From the NCBI GenBank assembly GCA_905181785.1, contig CAJIZC010000013.1:1-43633 (forward strand): 43,633 bases of DNA, given 5' to 3'. The stretch's first letter is position 1, and every line of letters begins with the position of its first letter. Source of the stretch: an uncultured Candidatus Poseidoniales archaeon (GTDB lineage Archaea > Thermoplasmatota > Poseidoniia > Poseidoniales > Poseidoniaceae). The notes under the pieces are model-generated. The model did not search any database. It saw only the letters and a program-made list of their open reading frames with translations, and had not been told where the DNA came from. A program made the position numbers and the translations under genes. Positions 32,621-42,075 of the stretch are shown here, piece by piece.

Positions 32621-32816
32621 CAAGGCCGTCAAGCGCTCGCTCGAGTTCTGCGAGCAAGCTTCGAACCCGTTCCAACAAAGCCCGTCGCTCTCGACTGGAT
32701 CTTGCCTCAGGCAACCATTCCAGCAACCGGCGAACGTCTTGTGCGTCTCGTTCAACTGTCCACTGATAGACGGCTTCGAGAACAGGGTCGTCTGAAGGAA
32801 GGAACCGTTCGCGCAT
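32607..32816 (-). CDS. Small helical protein in the TerB/mobA operon
   Basis: The product has 69 residues. It is charged and predicted almost all alpha-helical (DDPVLEAVYQWTVERDAQDV, then RRLLEWLPEARSSRERRALL), rich in Arg, Glu and Leu. It has no named family. It lies 26 bases after the helical-repeat gene and overlaps the mobA-like start by 14 bases, and this tight coupling is the main reason to believe it. An adjacent TTG is also possible as a start. Confidence 0.6.
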   Translation of the reverse strand: MRERFLPSDDPVLEAVYQWTVERDAQDVRRLLEWLPEARSSRERRALLERVRSLLAELERALDGLDEIV

Positions 32817-32842
32817 CAACAGTCGCTGTCAGCGGCGGGGCT

Positions 32843-33469
32843 TCAATGCTCCTGAGTGAGCAAGCGGGTTCGAATCTTTTCAAACAAATCTCCACCGCGC
32901 GGCGCAGTTGCAATCAATGCACGTGCTCCGCCAAAATCTTCTTTTCTTAACGACAAAAACAACACCGCTACTTGGTGCCACAAGGCGCTTTGACCAGCCA
33001 TAGCAATCAGCCATGCATCGTCTGGAATAGCATGGCCTCCACGAACCATCTCTTCCGCAATCTCAAGCAATGCACCCAGCGGTTCTTGTGCCTCAAATAA
33101 GTGAATCAGCGCCAACCACGGGTCTTCACCAAGTTCGGCTTGAGACATATTGGCAAGTAAAAGCCCGACAAGGGCGAGGTCTTCCTGGCCGTGGCGCTTC
33201 CAAAGGGCGGGAATTAAACGCGCCACCTTACGATGATCGCCACCACCAGAAGTCAAGATCCAAGAAGCGATGGTTCTCAATTCTGGATTTGGGCATCCGA
33301 TGTGAAACGAATATCCGCCACTATGGGCCAATAAATCAGTGGAAGGTTTTGCCATAAGGCCGGGTACACCCGCATGGTAGGCCTGGAGCAGAAACTTCAT
33401 CATTTTTCGACGAGAACGCACCAGTTTAGGCTTGGGATCGGCCAACAAGCGGTCGAGTTGACTGTTCAT
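32843..33469 (-). CDS. Helical-repeat protein of unknown function
   Basis: The product has 208 residues, predicted all-alpha, with repeated helix pairs reminiscent of HEAT or DNA-alkylation-repair-type scaffolds (LRTIASWILTSGGGDHRKVA, ALVGLLLANMSQAELGEDPW, LIHLFEAQEPLGALLEIAEE). No catalytic residues can be assigned. The start ATG overlaps the stop of the TerB-like gene (ATGA), so the two are translationally coupled. The ATGs 66 and 69 bases downstream are possible alternative starts. Confidence 0.7.
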   Translation of the reverse strand: MNSQLDRLLADPKPKLVRSRRKMMKFLLQAYHAGVPGLMAKPSTDLLAHSGGYSFHIGCPNPELRTIASWILTSGGGDHRKVARLIPALWKRHGQEDLALVGLLLANMSQAELGEDPWLALIHLFEAQEPLGALLEIAEEMVRGGHAIPDDAWLIAMAGQSALWHQVAVLFLSLRKEDFGGARALIATAPRGGDLFEKIRTRLLTQEH

Positions 33470-34059
33470 TCGGATCCACCGTCGGAGGCTTTCTTCCGCA
33501 CGGTTTCAAAGATGTCGCCCACCAAGCCAACCGAATCTCGAAGGGTCAGAAGCATCTTGTCGATGACGTTCGGATCTTCGAACTTTTCTTTTACGATCTC
33601 TCGAAGTTCTGTTTCAATCGAGAGGTGCTCCGTTTCATCGATGTCGAATACGGCTCGAAGGTGGGCAAGCACTCGGAATTCATCCCTCGAAAGGGAGGCA
33701 TTGACAATTGCTACCTCAAACACCTTGGTGTATATTCCTCGGGCTTGCTCAGGGCTAATGGCGTTCCCTGGATCGGTTTCGGCCTTGCTTTGGATTGCCT
33801 CATAAATTGCAGCAGGCTCATCTGCTGAGAGGTTGAGGGCGCTTGCCAACTTGATGATTAGGCGCTTCTCCTCTCGAGTTAACACGCCATCCGCAAGCAT
33901 CACCTCGATGGTGCTGCGAAATACGTCCAAACTGCGCGAGGAAGCGGTCGTCACAACCAAACCAATGGGTTCCTGTTCTTGAATCCGTTGCACAACAAAA
34001 CATGTTGTTTTACCGCTTTTGCCGTGAGAGGGTTGAAAAAGGGTTGGCTGCTCGGACAA
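33466..34059 (-). CDS. TerB-like protein with two helical repeats
   Basis: The product has 197 residues. Two TerB-like segments are visible: FRSTIEVMLADGVLTREEKR (about 47-66) followed by LIIKLASALNLS, and VFEVAIVNASLSRDEFRVLA (about 111-130) followed by HLRAVFDID. The first keeps the acidic D-G-x-L-x-x-x-E metal-binding-like loop; the second has lost it. TerB domains occur in tellurite/stress-response systems and in DjlA co-chaperones, and they bind metals or partner proteins. The start is TTG, supported by a near-perfect ribosome-binding sequence five bases upstream. It is the first gene of the operon with the helical-repeat, small and mobA-like genes. Confidence 0.78.
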   Translation of the reverse strand: MSEQPTLFQPSHGKSGKTTCFVVQRIQEQEPIGLVVTTASSRSLDVFRSTIEVMLADGVLTREEKRLIIKLASALNLSADEPAAIYEAIQSKAETDPGNAISPEQARGIYTKVFEVAIVNASLSRDEFRVLAHLRAVFDIDETEHLSIETELREIVKEKFEDPNVIDKMLLTLRDSVGLVGDIFETVRKKASDGGSE

Positions 34060-34063
34060 CTAT

Positions 34064-34072
34064 CCACCTCCC
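34064..34072 (-). promoter_or_regulatory. Ribosome-binding site selecting a TTG start at 34059
   Basis: On the minus strand GGGAGGTGG ends about four bases before the TTG at 34059. No ATG or GTG lies in frame at a useful distance before the TerB-like domain, so this match decides the start. Confidence 0.7.
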
Positions 34073-34182
34073 TTTCACGCAGCATCAGACTCGTCTGAAG
34101 CAGCAGCCAAAGAATTGTCAGGCCAACACGGCCTTATGCCTTTAGAGACGGGGCGGTTGATACCAAAAAAGGAGACATTCAC

Positions 34183-35427
34183 ATGAATAAAAGAAACAAC
34201 TCTGGTGGCCGCAGCGGCGGCAACAAATCGAGCAAGGCGATGAAGTACCAAATTCGCGCTGATATTAAGGTAAACGGAACGGTCCAACGCAAGGACATCA
34301 TCGGGGCCATTATGGGTCAAACCGAAGGACTACTTGGCGACGAATTGGAACTGCGAAAGTTGCAACGAACAGCACGTGTCGGACACGTTGATGTTGAGAT
34401 GGACACGAAGGGCGGAAAGGTCCACGGCATGATTCTCATTCCCTCAAGCCTCGACAACGTTGAAACTGCAATCATTGCATCAGCGCTTGAAACCATCGAC
34501 CGAATCGGTCCTTGCAGCGCAAAGATCACCGTCAAAGAAATCCAAGACATCCGTGCAACAAAGCGCACTGCTGTCGTTGACCGAGCCAAGGAACTCCTGC
34601 TCAACCTCGTCAACTCTGGCGAAGCAGCGTCCAAGACCGTGATTGAAGAAGTTCGATCCGTTTTGACCACAGGAACCGCAACCAGCTTCCACGGCTTGAC
34701 ATGCGGACCGAACATCGAGAAGTCTTCATCCCTCATCATTGTTGAAGGACGAAACGACGTCAAGAACTTGCTTAATTGCGGCGTTAAAAACGCCATCAGC
34801 GCCGACGGCGCCGGTACAATGAAGCAAGAACTCATCGACCTCGCCAACAGCAAGGAAACCGTCATCCTCGGAATTGACGGCGACCGAGGCGGCGAGATGT
34901 TGTTCAGCCAACTCATGGAAATGATGAAGGTTGATTTCGTTGCTCAAGCACCCGTTGGCCAAGAGTGGGAATTGCTTCCACAAAAGACCGTTACAATGTG
35001 CCTCCAAAAGAAGCTTGAAGCTACTAAGTTTGCTCACAACCTCAAGAAGAAGCAAGAAGAAGACGATCAAAAAGCCGGCGTTCCAGACAAGAACTGGGCC
35101 GAAGACATGGAAGAAGAATTCACTGTGGCTGAAGCACCTGCTGAAGTCCACGAAATGTTCGATCACCTCGACAGCCTTGACAAGAACAAGGCAGTCTTCG
35201 TCATGGTAGACGGTACAATTTCCGATCCAGTTGGCCCTTCCACGCTCTCCAAGACTGCAGGCACAACAGACGGCGCAGTTGCCATCGTGTTCAACGGCCC
35301 AGTCAGCGAGCGCACCCTCGAAATCGCCTCTGAATCTGCAATCCCTACCGTCATTGGTACGAAAGCAGGAAAGGGCTTCGTGGAGCGAGAAGACGTTTCT
35401 GCTTGGCTCTCTGAAGTTCACCGTTGA
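34183..35427 (+). CDS. dnaG: Archaeal DnaG (TOPRIM-domain protein)
   Basis: The product has 414 residues, the usual length of archaeal DnaG. After a basic, disordered start (1-20), the N-terminal domain is KYQIRADIKVNGTVQRKDII. The TOPRIM domain has LIIVEGRNDV with the catalytic Glu188, and ILGIDGDRGGEML with the DxD pair Asp232/Asp234. A Lys/Glu-rich helical region (about 270-330) leads to the conserved C-terminal domain. In archaea DnaG can make short primers but is also found with the exosome, where it aids poly(A)-rich RNA binding through Csl4; either role may apply. AGGAG lies about 10 bases before the ATG. It is probably monocistronic. Confidence 0.96.
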   Translation: MNKRNNSGGRSGGNKSSKAMKYQIRADIKVNGTVQRKDIIGAIMGQTEGLLGDELELRKLQRTARVGHVDVEMDTKGGKVHGMILIPSSLDNVETAIIASALETIDRIGPCSAKITVKEIQDIRATKRTAVVDRAKELLLNLVNSGEAASKTVIEEVRSVLTTGTATSFHGLTCGPNIEKSSSLIIVEGRNDVKNLLNCGVKNAISADGAGTMKQELIDLANSKETVILGIDGDRGGEMLFSQLMEMMKVDFVAQAPVGQEWELLPQKTVTMCLQKKLEATKFAHNLKKKQEEDDQKAGVPDKNWAEDMEEEFTVAEAPAEVHEMFDHLDSLDKNKAVFVMVDGTISDPVGPSTLSKTAGTTDGAVAIVFNGPVSERTLEIASESAIPTVIGTKAGKGFVEREDVSAWLSEVHR

Positions 35428-35477
35428 GCGGGCATTGACAACCATCTTCATCTAAGGTGTGGCTTGTAGGTTGCGCC

Positions 35478-36737
35478 ATGGGCGACGCTGAAGAGCAAGA
35501 TTGGTTCGATGAAGACTCCCTTCCGTTTGAAGACGCGCAACCGTCTTCTTCGGAACCCTCAGTTGAAGGCGAAAGCCACGAAGAAGAACCCACGACCTCT
35601 ACGCAAGAAGAGGATGAAGGGTCTCAGCAAGAGGACGAAGTTGCACCCTCAATCGAGGCTCCAACCAAGCCGCATAGCACGCCTTGGGGCCTGCCCATAA
35701 GAGCAGCACCTTTGCTGGCACAAACCGGCGAGGTAGTTACCGAATACCCTCTCAAGCAATCGGTTGACGGACGGACCACGACCTCGATTGTGGTGGACGA
35801 TGTTCTGCTGCGGGTGGTCGACACTGAACTTGGTGACGACGGGCACCGTCGAATGAAAGTCCGACTCACAGTTAAACAAGGCCTCACCGGGTTTAACCAC
35901 CAGCACAACGAACTGATGCACCAGCATCAATTGCTTTGGATTGGATGTTTTGTGGTTGGTTTATGCTTGACGCTCACGCCTTCGGTTGCGTTTGGTGTCT
36001 TGGGGGCGTTGTCGATGATCATCGGGATTCGCAGTTGGATTATGATGCACCTTGAAACACACCATCTTGAATTTTCCAATCAAGGAGGATCCCACGCCTT
36101 GGAACTCAGGGCTTATGGAACAAACCGAGGCTTTTTCAGAGCGAGCATGGCTATGATTGGGCCCGTTATGGCCGATTTCATCCGCACCGGTTCGATGGAC
36201 GTCGACGAGTTGGAAGAATTGCATGCAAGTCTTTTGGCACCGCCAATGGCGCCAATTCCTGAGCCTCAACAAGTTCCAATCATCCAGCCCGAAAGTGCAC
36301 CACCGCCCCCAGAGATCGCCGCGCTGCCCATGGTTGTCAGTGAAACGCCCGTTGGTCCACCGAGCACCCCCATCCCTGCGCCACCGGTGCAGATTCCAGC
36401 GCCACCGGCGGCAATCCCTGCCCCACCGATGGCCATACCGCCACCGCCAAAGCAAATCCCAACACCCCTGCCTGCTGCAGCCCCGGCAATCCTCCCTCCA
36501 CCGCCGGCGCCCGCACCGCAGTTGAGCCCCTTACCACCAGCGCCGGTGCCACCTCCAATGCCTTTGCCAGCAAACCCGGGACTTGCGTCATTGCCAGCTC
36601 CACTCTCCCCGCCAGGGCTGCCCCTGCCGCTCGATGCACCTTTGCCAGCAGCGCCTGAAGTAGCCGTTGCGGGTTCGCCTGTGGAAGAGACACTGAGCAA
36701 AGATGAGCAAAATGAATTGCTCAGTGAACTGTCTTAA
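35478..36737 (+). CDS. Membrane protein with acidic N-terminus and Pro-rich C-terminus
   Basis: The product has 419 residues from the ATG at 35478; a GTG 21 bases earlier is possible. Residues 1-60 are very acidic (E, D, S, Q). A small beta-rich domain (about 80-140) is followed by a transmembrane hairpin (about 152-190) and a basic/hydrophobic domain (about 195-235). A Pro-Ala-Ile/Leu repeat region (about 245-395) has units such as PIPAPPVQ and IPAPPAA. Low-complexity Pro tracts like this act as stiff spacers or binding sites for partner proteins. No family recognised. Its stop overlaps the stop of the large convergent gene in TTAA. Confidence 0.75.
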   Translation: MGDAEEQDWFDEDSLPFEDAQPSSSEPSVEGESHEEEPTTSTQEEDEGSQQEDEVAPSIEAPTKPHSTPWGLPIRAAPLLAQTGEVVTEYPLKQSVDGRTTTSIVVDDVLLRVVDTELGDDGHRRMKVRLTVKQGLTGFNHQHNELMHQHQLLWIGCFVVGLCLTLTPSVAFGVLGALSMIIGIRSWIMMHLETHHLEFSNQGGSHALELRAYGTNRGFFRASMAMIGPVMADFIRTGSMDVDELEELHASLLAPPMAPIPEPQQVPIIQPESAPPPPEIAALPMVVSETPVGPPSTPIPAPPVQIPAPPAAIPAPPMAIPPPPKQIPTPLPAAAPAILPPPPAPAPQLSPLPPAPVPPPMPLPANPGLASLPAPLSPPGLPLPLDAPLPAAPEVAVAGSPVEETLSKDEQNELLSELS

Positions 36738-39517
36738 GCCGATATACCGCCGGCTGATGCCGGGTTCAACTGAGCGATCAATCGAGCTACTTCGTTTTGA
36801 AGGTGAGGCAGATCTGATGCGTCTGGTAAATCTTTGCTGTCGGCCGTCAATGGCACTGGAAAGCCTGGTCCGGGGATCCGATGCAACGCCACGCCGAGTT
36901 GTTCCGCATCGTCCAAGAAGTTTTGAGTCGAGCCAGAATGTCGATGTTCCAACCGTGTTCGCATCCACCTCTTGATTTTGGTTGTGTTTTCAGCAAGGAG
37001 CATCAACAGTTGAGCCCGCATCACATCGTCGCCATCGCCTTGTGGCATCAACCTCAGGCTGAGTCGAAGAAAACGGTCGATGCGCGTGTCGCGAGGCTCG
37101 ATTCCGACGTGCTGCGCCAAACTTCGCCGCACATCCTTTACAGCTTCAACACCTTCATTTTGGATTCGCTTTGACAATTCATCGAAATCAATCGCCTTGA
37201 GAAGGGCAGCCAGACTTTGTTCAATCTCATCGCCCATCGCTGTGGTTTGTACGGTTGCAGCCGGCGTTTGCTCCACTGCGACTTCTTGCAACGGTGCCCG
37301 CTTTGGCTGAGCAGCAGGCTTCACCTCAACGGTGTACTCGGACAAAACTTGGGGCTGAGCAGGCTTACGCTTGGGTTCAGCAGCAACAGGCTTGGCTTGC
37401 TGAACCGCTGCCTTTGGCTCCGCAGGCGTTTCGTTTGGACGTACGATGGAGGCTTGTACTCCGGGGCTTGTACTCCGGGACTCAACAGCAGGCGCATCGC
37501 CGCCTTCCATGGCGTGGAGCATGGCTTCATGAGCGTCACCTAAAGCGTCAGCAGGCATCATTGTCGGGAGCGCCCCGTGCTCGGGAACTGGAAGCAAGGT
37601 TCTTCGGGGCGGCTTTGGGTTCCAAGGGGTAAGTTCGAAAACCTCATCTTCGACTGGACGGTTCGCTAAATGCAGGGCGTAACCAGACACCCGCTCTCCC
37701 AATACCCCAATCTTGAGCGGGTCGCGCATCGATGCTTCAACGTCCAAAGCCAATGCGATGTCCCGGTTCCATGGCAAGCAAATTAACCTTCGAATCAAAC
37801 TGGGGTGCTCTTCGATGTAAGGCCGTGCAGCGTTGAGTTTTCTCGACGCAACAACTGTGTCTTGTTGGGCGACCGCTCTCAGCTCCCCTACCGACCACCC
37901 CGAAGCAGCGAGAACGGACAGTTCTTGGTCCAGTCTTGCCTTTAGGCGTTCGTGAACTTCACCGGCGATCAGCGATGCTCCGGTGCTTGTTGAAGCAATT
38001 GAAGTCCCAAAGGTGCGGACATGAGCAATCTCATTTTCGAACTCAGCTAGAGTGAATGCAGAAGTCGCAGTCGAATCTCCAGCCTTGCCTTGAGCCACAA
38101 GATCGCGCCAATCTTGTTCCAACATTCGACGGTGCCGGGCACCGCGCCTGGCATGGTGTTCAACAAATCGGACGGTGTCCTCGACCACTTCTTCGTCAAC
38201 ATCCAATTCCCTCAACAAATCCATCCGTTGCGCAACATCTTCAGCGCCTTCGAAGGAAACATCAAGCCGATTTAACTGGTCAAGGAGGTCAACGCGCCTT
38301 TGCAGCAAATCTGTGCCTTGCTTGAGGTGAGTGAGGGTTGTTCTCGGATCCAGTTTGAGTTCTTCATGCCACGAATCCATGGTCAATCCAGCATGCTCAA
38401 ACCCTTCGATGCGACCAATGCATTCCAACTCCAAGCGCTTCCAACGCTGATCGAGGTCGTCAACAAAATCGATGAAAGCTTCAGTCTGTTCAAGCAGGCC
38501 GGCGAGTGGGGCTCCGTTTTCAGATTCTTCAGGCCACACTCGAGAAACAGCCTGCCACCGAGACAGCGCCGCAAGATGGCGCTGCAAGGTTGCTTCGATT
38601 TCAGGCAAGTTCGCCTCCCACTCCAGCAATTCTTCAGCCCGAACGCCATCCGCATGAGGGAAACGTATGCCTTTGGCCCGCCAAGTGTTGAGCAACTCAT
38701 TCATCATCGCCATTCGCTGGTGAAGGTTGTCCGCTATGGCTGTGATTTGGAGGCGCAATCCACCAATATCAGCGCTTGGCCCTTGTTTAATCAATCCCGT
38801 TCGACGTTGTTCATGGTGAGCGGCTAAGGCCGGATCGAACGGTGCGATTTGTTCAGCAATCAACAACCGAAGGTCTTCATGGAGGTCATGTAAGTCATGG
38901 AGTCGAGCCACATTGTCAAGGCCTCCAAGGATGTCCATTTGACGGATGCCACCGATGTCATACCCTTCACCCTCCAGCATCGCAGCGGCCTTTTCGATGG
39001 TCGCACGCTGCCTTTGCTCATCTTGTTCCACGGTGTGAAGGGCGGTTTCGATGGCATCGGATTCGCCAGGATAGGCCAACAGCGGCAACATGACGATGGT
39101 GGATGGTTTTGAAGAGGGATCTAAATTGTCGAAGCGGGATAAGAGCCCAGCATGGGCTTCTTCCTTTCTTTCATCGCGCCAGTCCTCTTGGCTGCGGTAG
39201 AGGGCCGGTTCCCAGGGCCGCCACTCCTTTGCCCATGCTTCATATTCCTCGAAAACTCGCTCAGCGTTCATGGGGTCGTTGAGTTCACCCATCCATGTTT
39301 CACCCAAATCGAGGGACTGCTCATCAGCACAACGCCCGAGGTATCCAGCGCGCTCTTGGAGCGAACGCGCCAGTTCAAGTGCGTATTCAAGGTACAACAA
39401 CCGCTCACTGCCAATGGTTTCATCGGCTCCAAGGTAGTCCTCGACGTTGGCAGTAATCCACCCCTCAGCATCCAATTCCATGAGGAGGTCGAAGTACCAA
39501 GGTCGCTCGCCTGCCAT
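36734..39517 (-). CDS. Very large alpha-helical protein of unknown function
   Basis: The product has about 927 residues from the ATG at 39517, or 939 from an in-frame GTG at 39553; either is possible. The N-terminal two-thirds are predicted helical with many Leu/Glu/Arg heptads (coiled-coil or spectrin-like bundles). A disordered linker (about 690-770) is rich in Pro, Ala, Lys and Gln. The C-terminal domain (about 775-910, AALLKAIDFDELSKRI) is again helical. No signal peptide, membrane segment or nucleotide-binding motif is visible. Size, helix content and the linker suggest a structural or scaffolding protein. It is divergent from the membrane-tethered TPR gene (about 190-220 bases apart), so the two may share control. 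I do not recognise the family. Confidence 0.8.
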   Translation of the reverse strand: MAGERPWYFDLLMELDAEGWITANVEDYLGADETIGSERLLYLEYALELARSLQERAGYLGRCADEQSLDLGETWMGELNDPMNAERVFEEYEAWAKEWRPWEPALYRSQEDWRDERKEEAHAGLLSRFDNLDPSSKPSTIVMLPLLAYPGESDAIETALHTVEQDEQRQRATIEKAAAMLEGEGYDIGGIRQMDILGGLDNVARLHDLHDLHEDLRLLIAEQIAPFDPALAAHHEQRRTGLIKQGPSADIGGLRLQITAIADNLHQRMAMMNELLNTWRAKGIRFPHADGVRAEELLEWEANLPEIEATLQRHLAALSRWQAVSRVWPEESENGAPLAGLLEQTEAFIDFVDDLDQRWKRLELECIGRIEGFEHAGLTMDSWHEELKLDPRTTLTHLKQGTDLLQRRVDLLDQLNRLDVSFEGAEDVAQRMDLLRELDVDEEVVEDTVRFVEHHARRGARHRRMLEQDWRDLVAQGKAGDSTATSAFTLAEFENEIAHVRTFGTSIASTSTGASLIAGEVHERLKARLDQELSVLAASGWSVGELRAVAQQDTVVASRKLNAARPYIEEHPSLIRRLICLPWNRDIALALDVEASMRDPLKIGVLGERVSGYALHLANRPVEDEVFELTPWNPKPPRRTLLPVPEHGALPTMMPADALGDAHEAMLHAMEGGDAPAVESRSTSPGVQASIVRPNETPAEPKAAVQQAKPVAAEPKRKPAQPQVLSEYTVEVKPAAQPKRAPLQEVAVEQTPAATVQTTAMGDEIEQSLAALLKAIDFDELSKRIQNEGVEAVKDVRRSLAQHVGIEPRDTRIDRFLRLSLRLMPQGDGDDVMRAQLLMLLAENTTKIKRWMRTRLEHRHSGSTQNFLDDAEQLGVALHRIPGPGFPVPLTADSKDLPDASDLPHLQNEVARLIAQLNPASAGGISA

Positions 39518-39741
39518 CGAATCGTGTTCGTCCAATTGAGCCACCTCAACCACTCAACACGAGCGAGAGCCTTTCAATGTGAGCAAAGATAACACCGGTT
39601 AGGCACTTATTTTCAACCCCATGGCCCATTCCCACGTCCAAAAAACCCCTCCCTCGGCGTGGAGAAAAAGGTCAAAAAAACAGCCCTAAGGCCGTTCGAT
39701 GTTCCGCAGACCATAAAGGTGCAAAGAAGAGGTGGGCGACA

Positions 39742-42036
39742 ATGGACCCGATCACTGCTGCATTTGGACTCGCTTGTATTGCCGCAGGTGGGGGCGCAGG
39801 GTTCTGGCTCAAGAAGGCCGATGAACGCTTGACGGGCGTCTCAGAAACCGCCCTTGTTCTCCAACAGGCGCAAGCCGCACACTTCACTCACCTCAACACC
39901 GAGGTGGCCACCCTTCAGCACCAAGTCAACGAGATGACCAACCTCGTTTCTGCGCTCAGGGCGACCAACCCCGAAATGCACGGTGCGATCCTGGCCCATG
40001 AGATCATCACGGCGTTTGAATCCACACAACCGGGCGACCAAACTCCGGTCAGACAGGCGCTTTCTGCACTCGAATCCCTCGTTTCCCCGATTTCGACAGA
40101 GGCCTCGGTTGGCGATGAAAGCCTGCTCTCTGCCACCTCGGCTTCGCTGCTTGGACGCCTTCTAGCCGCCTTTGATGGACGAGCAACAACCCCGACAGAG
40201 TTGGGACTCAACCCCGTTGCGGCACACAAACTCGGCCATGCTTCACTGTTGCTCGCCCGATTTGATTGGGCTGAATCATGTTTTGGTATAGCCTATCAGT
40301 CCTCACCGGGCAACGCCAACATTCTCGAGGCGTTGGAGCACATTGCGCTGTTGAAAGGCGATGACGAAGTACGACGCCATTGGCTCGAAGCACGCATGAC
40401 GGTTCACCCAGACCAGCCAGATTTGCTCCGGTCTCATGCCCACCTGCTCGCGAAACTCGGCGACGCCGAAGCAGAACGAGACGTGCTTCGACTCGAAGCA
40501 TTGGGCGTCGATACGGCCGCAGACCGCTCTCTTCTCTCTGGACTTCGAGCGCGAGCAGGTTCCCGCTCTGAAGCCCTTGAAGCGATCGAACAGGCCTTGG
40601 CAGAAGACCCTCATCAAGCAGCGGATTGGCTCAGTTACGCTCAACTCCTTGACGAGGAAGGCGAAGCCGGAAAAGCCCACAATGCGGTGGAGCGTTGCTT
40701 GGAACTCGACCGTCAAAGCGGTGAAGCTTGGGGCTTACTCGCTCAACTTCTTTCGCCTCACGCTAACCGTGCCAAAGAGGCACTCAAAGCCGCAACTCAC
40801 GCCGTAGCACTTGATGCCGGGGGCACCGATTTGGTGTTCCTCAAGAGCGACCTGCAGCAAGCAGAAGGCCTCGTTACCGCCGCCGAGGAAACGCTTGAAA
40901 AAGCCCTTTTGAAGAATCCAGCAAACGCAGAGCTGCGCGCTCGTATGGCGGGAAGAAAACTGCTTGAAGGCGACCTTGAACCAGCGCAGAAATTGCTGGA
41001 TGAAACTCCGTTTGGCATCGATCATGCGCTGCTTCATGTCGTGGAAGGACGACTCCACCTCGCTCTGTGCGACAGGGCAAGGGACGGCACGGGTCAAACC
41101 GATGCCGTGTTGCTGGCTGATGCAGTCGCTTCCTTCGAAGGGGCCCTGAAAATGGACCGAGAACTTGGTGTGGCATGGCTCGGACTTGCTCGAACCAAGC
41201 GTCTGTTGAACAACCTTGAAGGCGCCTCTGAAGACATCGATCGGGCCATGCGCCTTCTCCCTCCACAAGATCCATCTGCCTCTGCTGAAGCGGCACTGCT
41301 TGCTATTGAACACAACGATCTCTCAACCGCAACAAAGCACATCGACGCTGCAGATGTCCACGGGAACGCAGTTACCGTCGCTTACGTGCGAGGCAACATC
41401 GCACTACAGCGGGCAGAATTCGAAGATGCGCTTGGTCATTATACCAGCGCCCTCAATCAAGGGCCGAATCACATCCGCGCTAGAATGAACCGATGCAGCG
41501 TTCTCATGGCGCTCAACCAGCCAAAGAAAGCGCTTGATGATGCACAGATTCTTGTCGATCTTGCTCCATCGTTAGTGCTTGCTCGCTTGCGCCGGTCGGA
41601 AGCTCTGATGCAGTTGGGTGAATGGGGACAAGCCAGGGACGATTTGAAGATGGCTTTGGAAGAATCTCCACACCACTACCAAGCCCTGACCAAACTCGCC
41701 TCGTGCTACATGGCTTTGGAACGACCTGAACGGGCTGAAGCGCCTCTGAATGAAGCGATCCGCCTCCAACCAAACTACGCTCCTGCTTGGCACCAGCGCG
41801 GCATGATGTACCTCGATATCAATCGAAACGAAAACGCCCTTGATGACTTCCAGGCCACGGTCCGCTGTGACGGTTCGCACTTTGACGCACGTCTTCGAAT
41901 CGCTGCGATCTTCCACCAGAGCGAACGGTTCGACCAAGCAGAACAGGCATGGCGCGCCGTTCTTGCCATCGACGCTGATCATGTTGTGGCGCGAACCCGT
42001 TTGGCCGAATGCGAAGTTCAGTTGCTGAAAAACTGA
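39742..42036 (+). CDS. Membrane-anchored TPR-repeat protein
   Basis: The product has 764 residues. A hydrophobic Gly/Ala-rich N-terminal helix (about 5-22) is followed by a short coiled coil (about 30-75) and a long array of tetratricopeptide repeats (about 150-764). The TPR pattern is plain, for example in AWGLLAQLLSPHANRAKEAL, GHYTSALNQGPNHIRARMNR and APAWHQRGMMYLDINRNENA. TPR arrays bind peptides and assemble complexes; partners here are unknown. GAGGTG nine bases before the ATG supports the start. The gene faces away from the large helical-protein gene and is followed 39 bases later by the sorbosone-dehydrogenase-like gene on the same strand. Confidence 0.88.
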   Translation: MDPITAAFGLACIAAGGGAGFWLKKADERLTGVSETALVLQQAQAAHFTHLNTEVATLQHQVNEMTNLVSALRATNPEMHGAILAHEIITAFESTQPGDQTPVRQALSALESLVSPISTEASVGDESLLSATSASLLGRLLAAFDGRATTPTELGLNPVAAHKLGHASLLLARFDWAESCFGIAYQSSPGNANILEALEHIALLKGDDEVRRHWLEARMTVHPDQPDLLRSHAHLLAKLGDAEAERDVLRLEALGVDTAADRSLLSGLRARAGSRSEALEAIEQALAEDPHQAADWLSYAQLLDEEGEAGKAHNAVERCLELDRQSGEAWGLLAQLLSPHANRAKEALKAATHAVALDAGGTDLVFLKSDLQQAEGLVTAAEETLEKALLKNPANAELRARMAGRKLLEGDLEPAQKLLDETPFGIDHALLHVVEGRLHLALCDRARDGTGQTDAVLLADAVASFEGALKMDRELGVAWLGLARTKRLLNNLEGASEDIDRAMRLLPPQDPSASAEAALLAIEHNDLSTATKHIDAADVHGNAVTVAYVRGNIALQRAEFEDALGHYTSALNQGPNHIRARMNRCSVLMALNQPKKALDDAQILVDLAPSLVLARLRRSEALMQLGEWGQARDDLKMALEESPHHYQALTKLASCYMALERPERAEAPLNEAIRLQPNYAPAWHQRGMMYLDINRNENALDDFQATVRCDGSHFDARLRIAAIFHQSERFDQAEQAWRAVLAIDADHVVARTRLAECEVQLLKN

Positions 42037-42075
42037 AGCCTTTGCTTCTTGTTGACGCGGTCACAAAGCCTTGAT

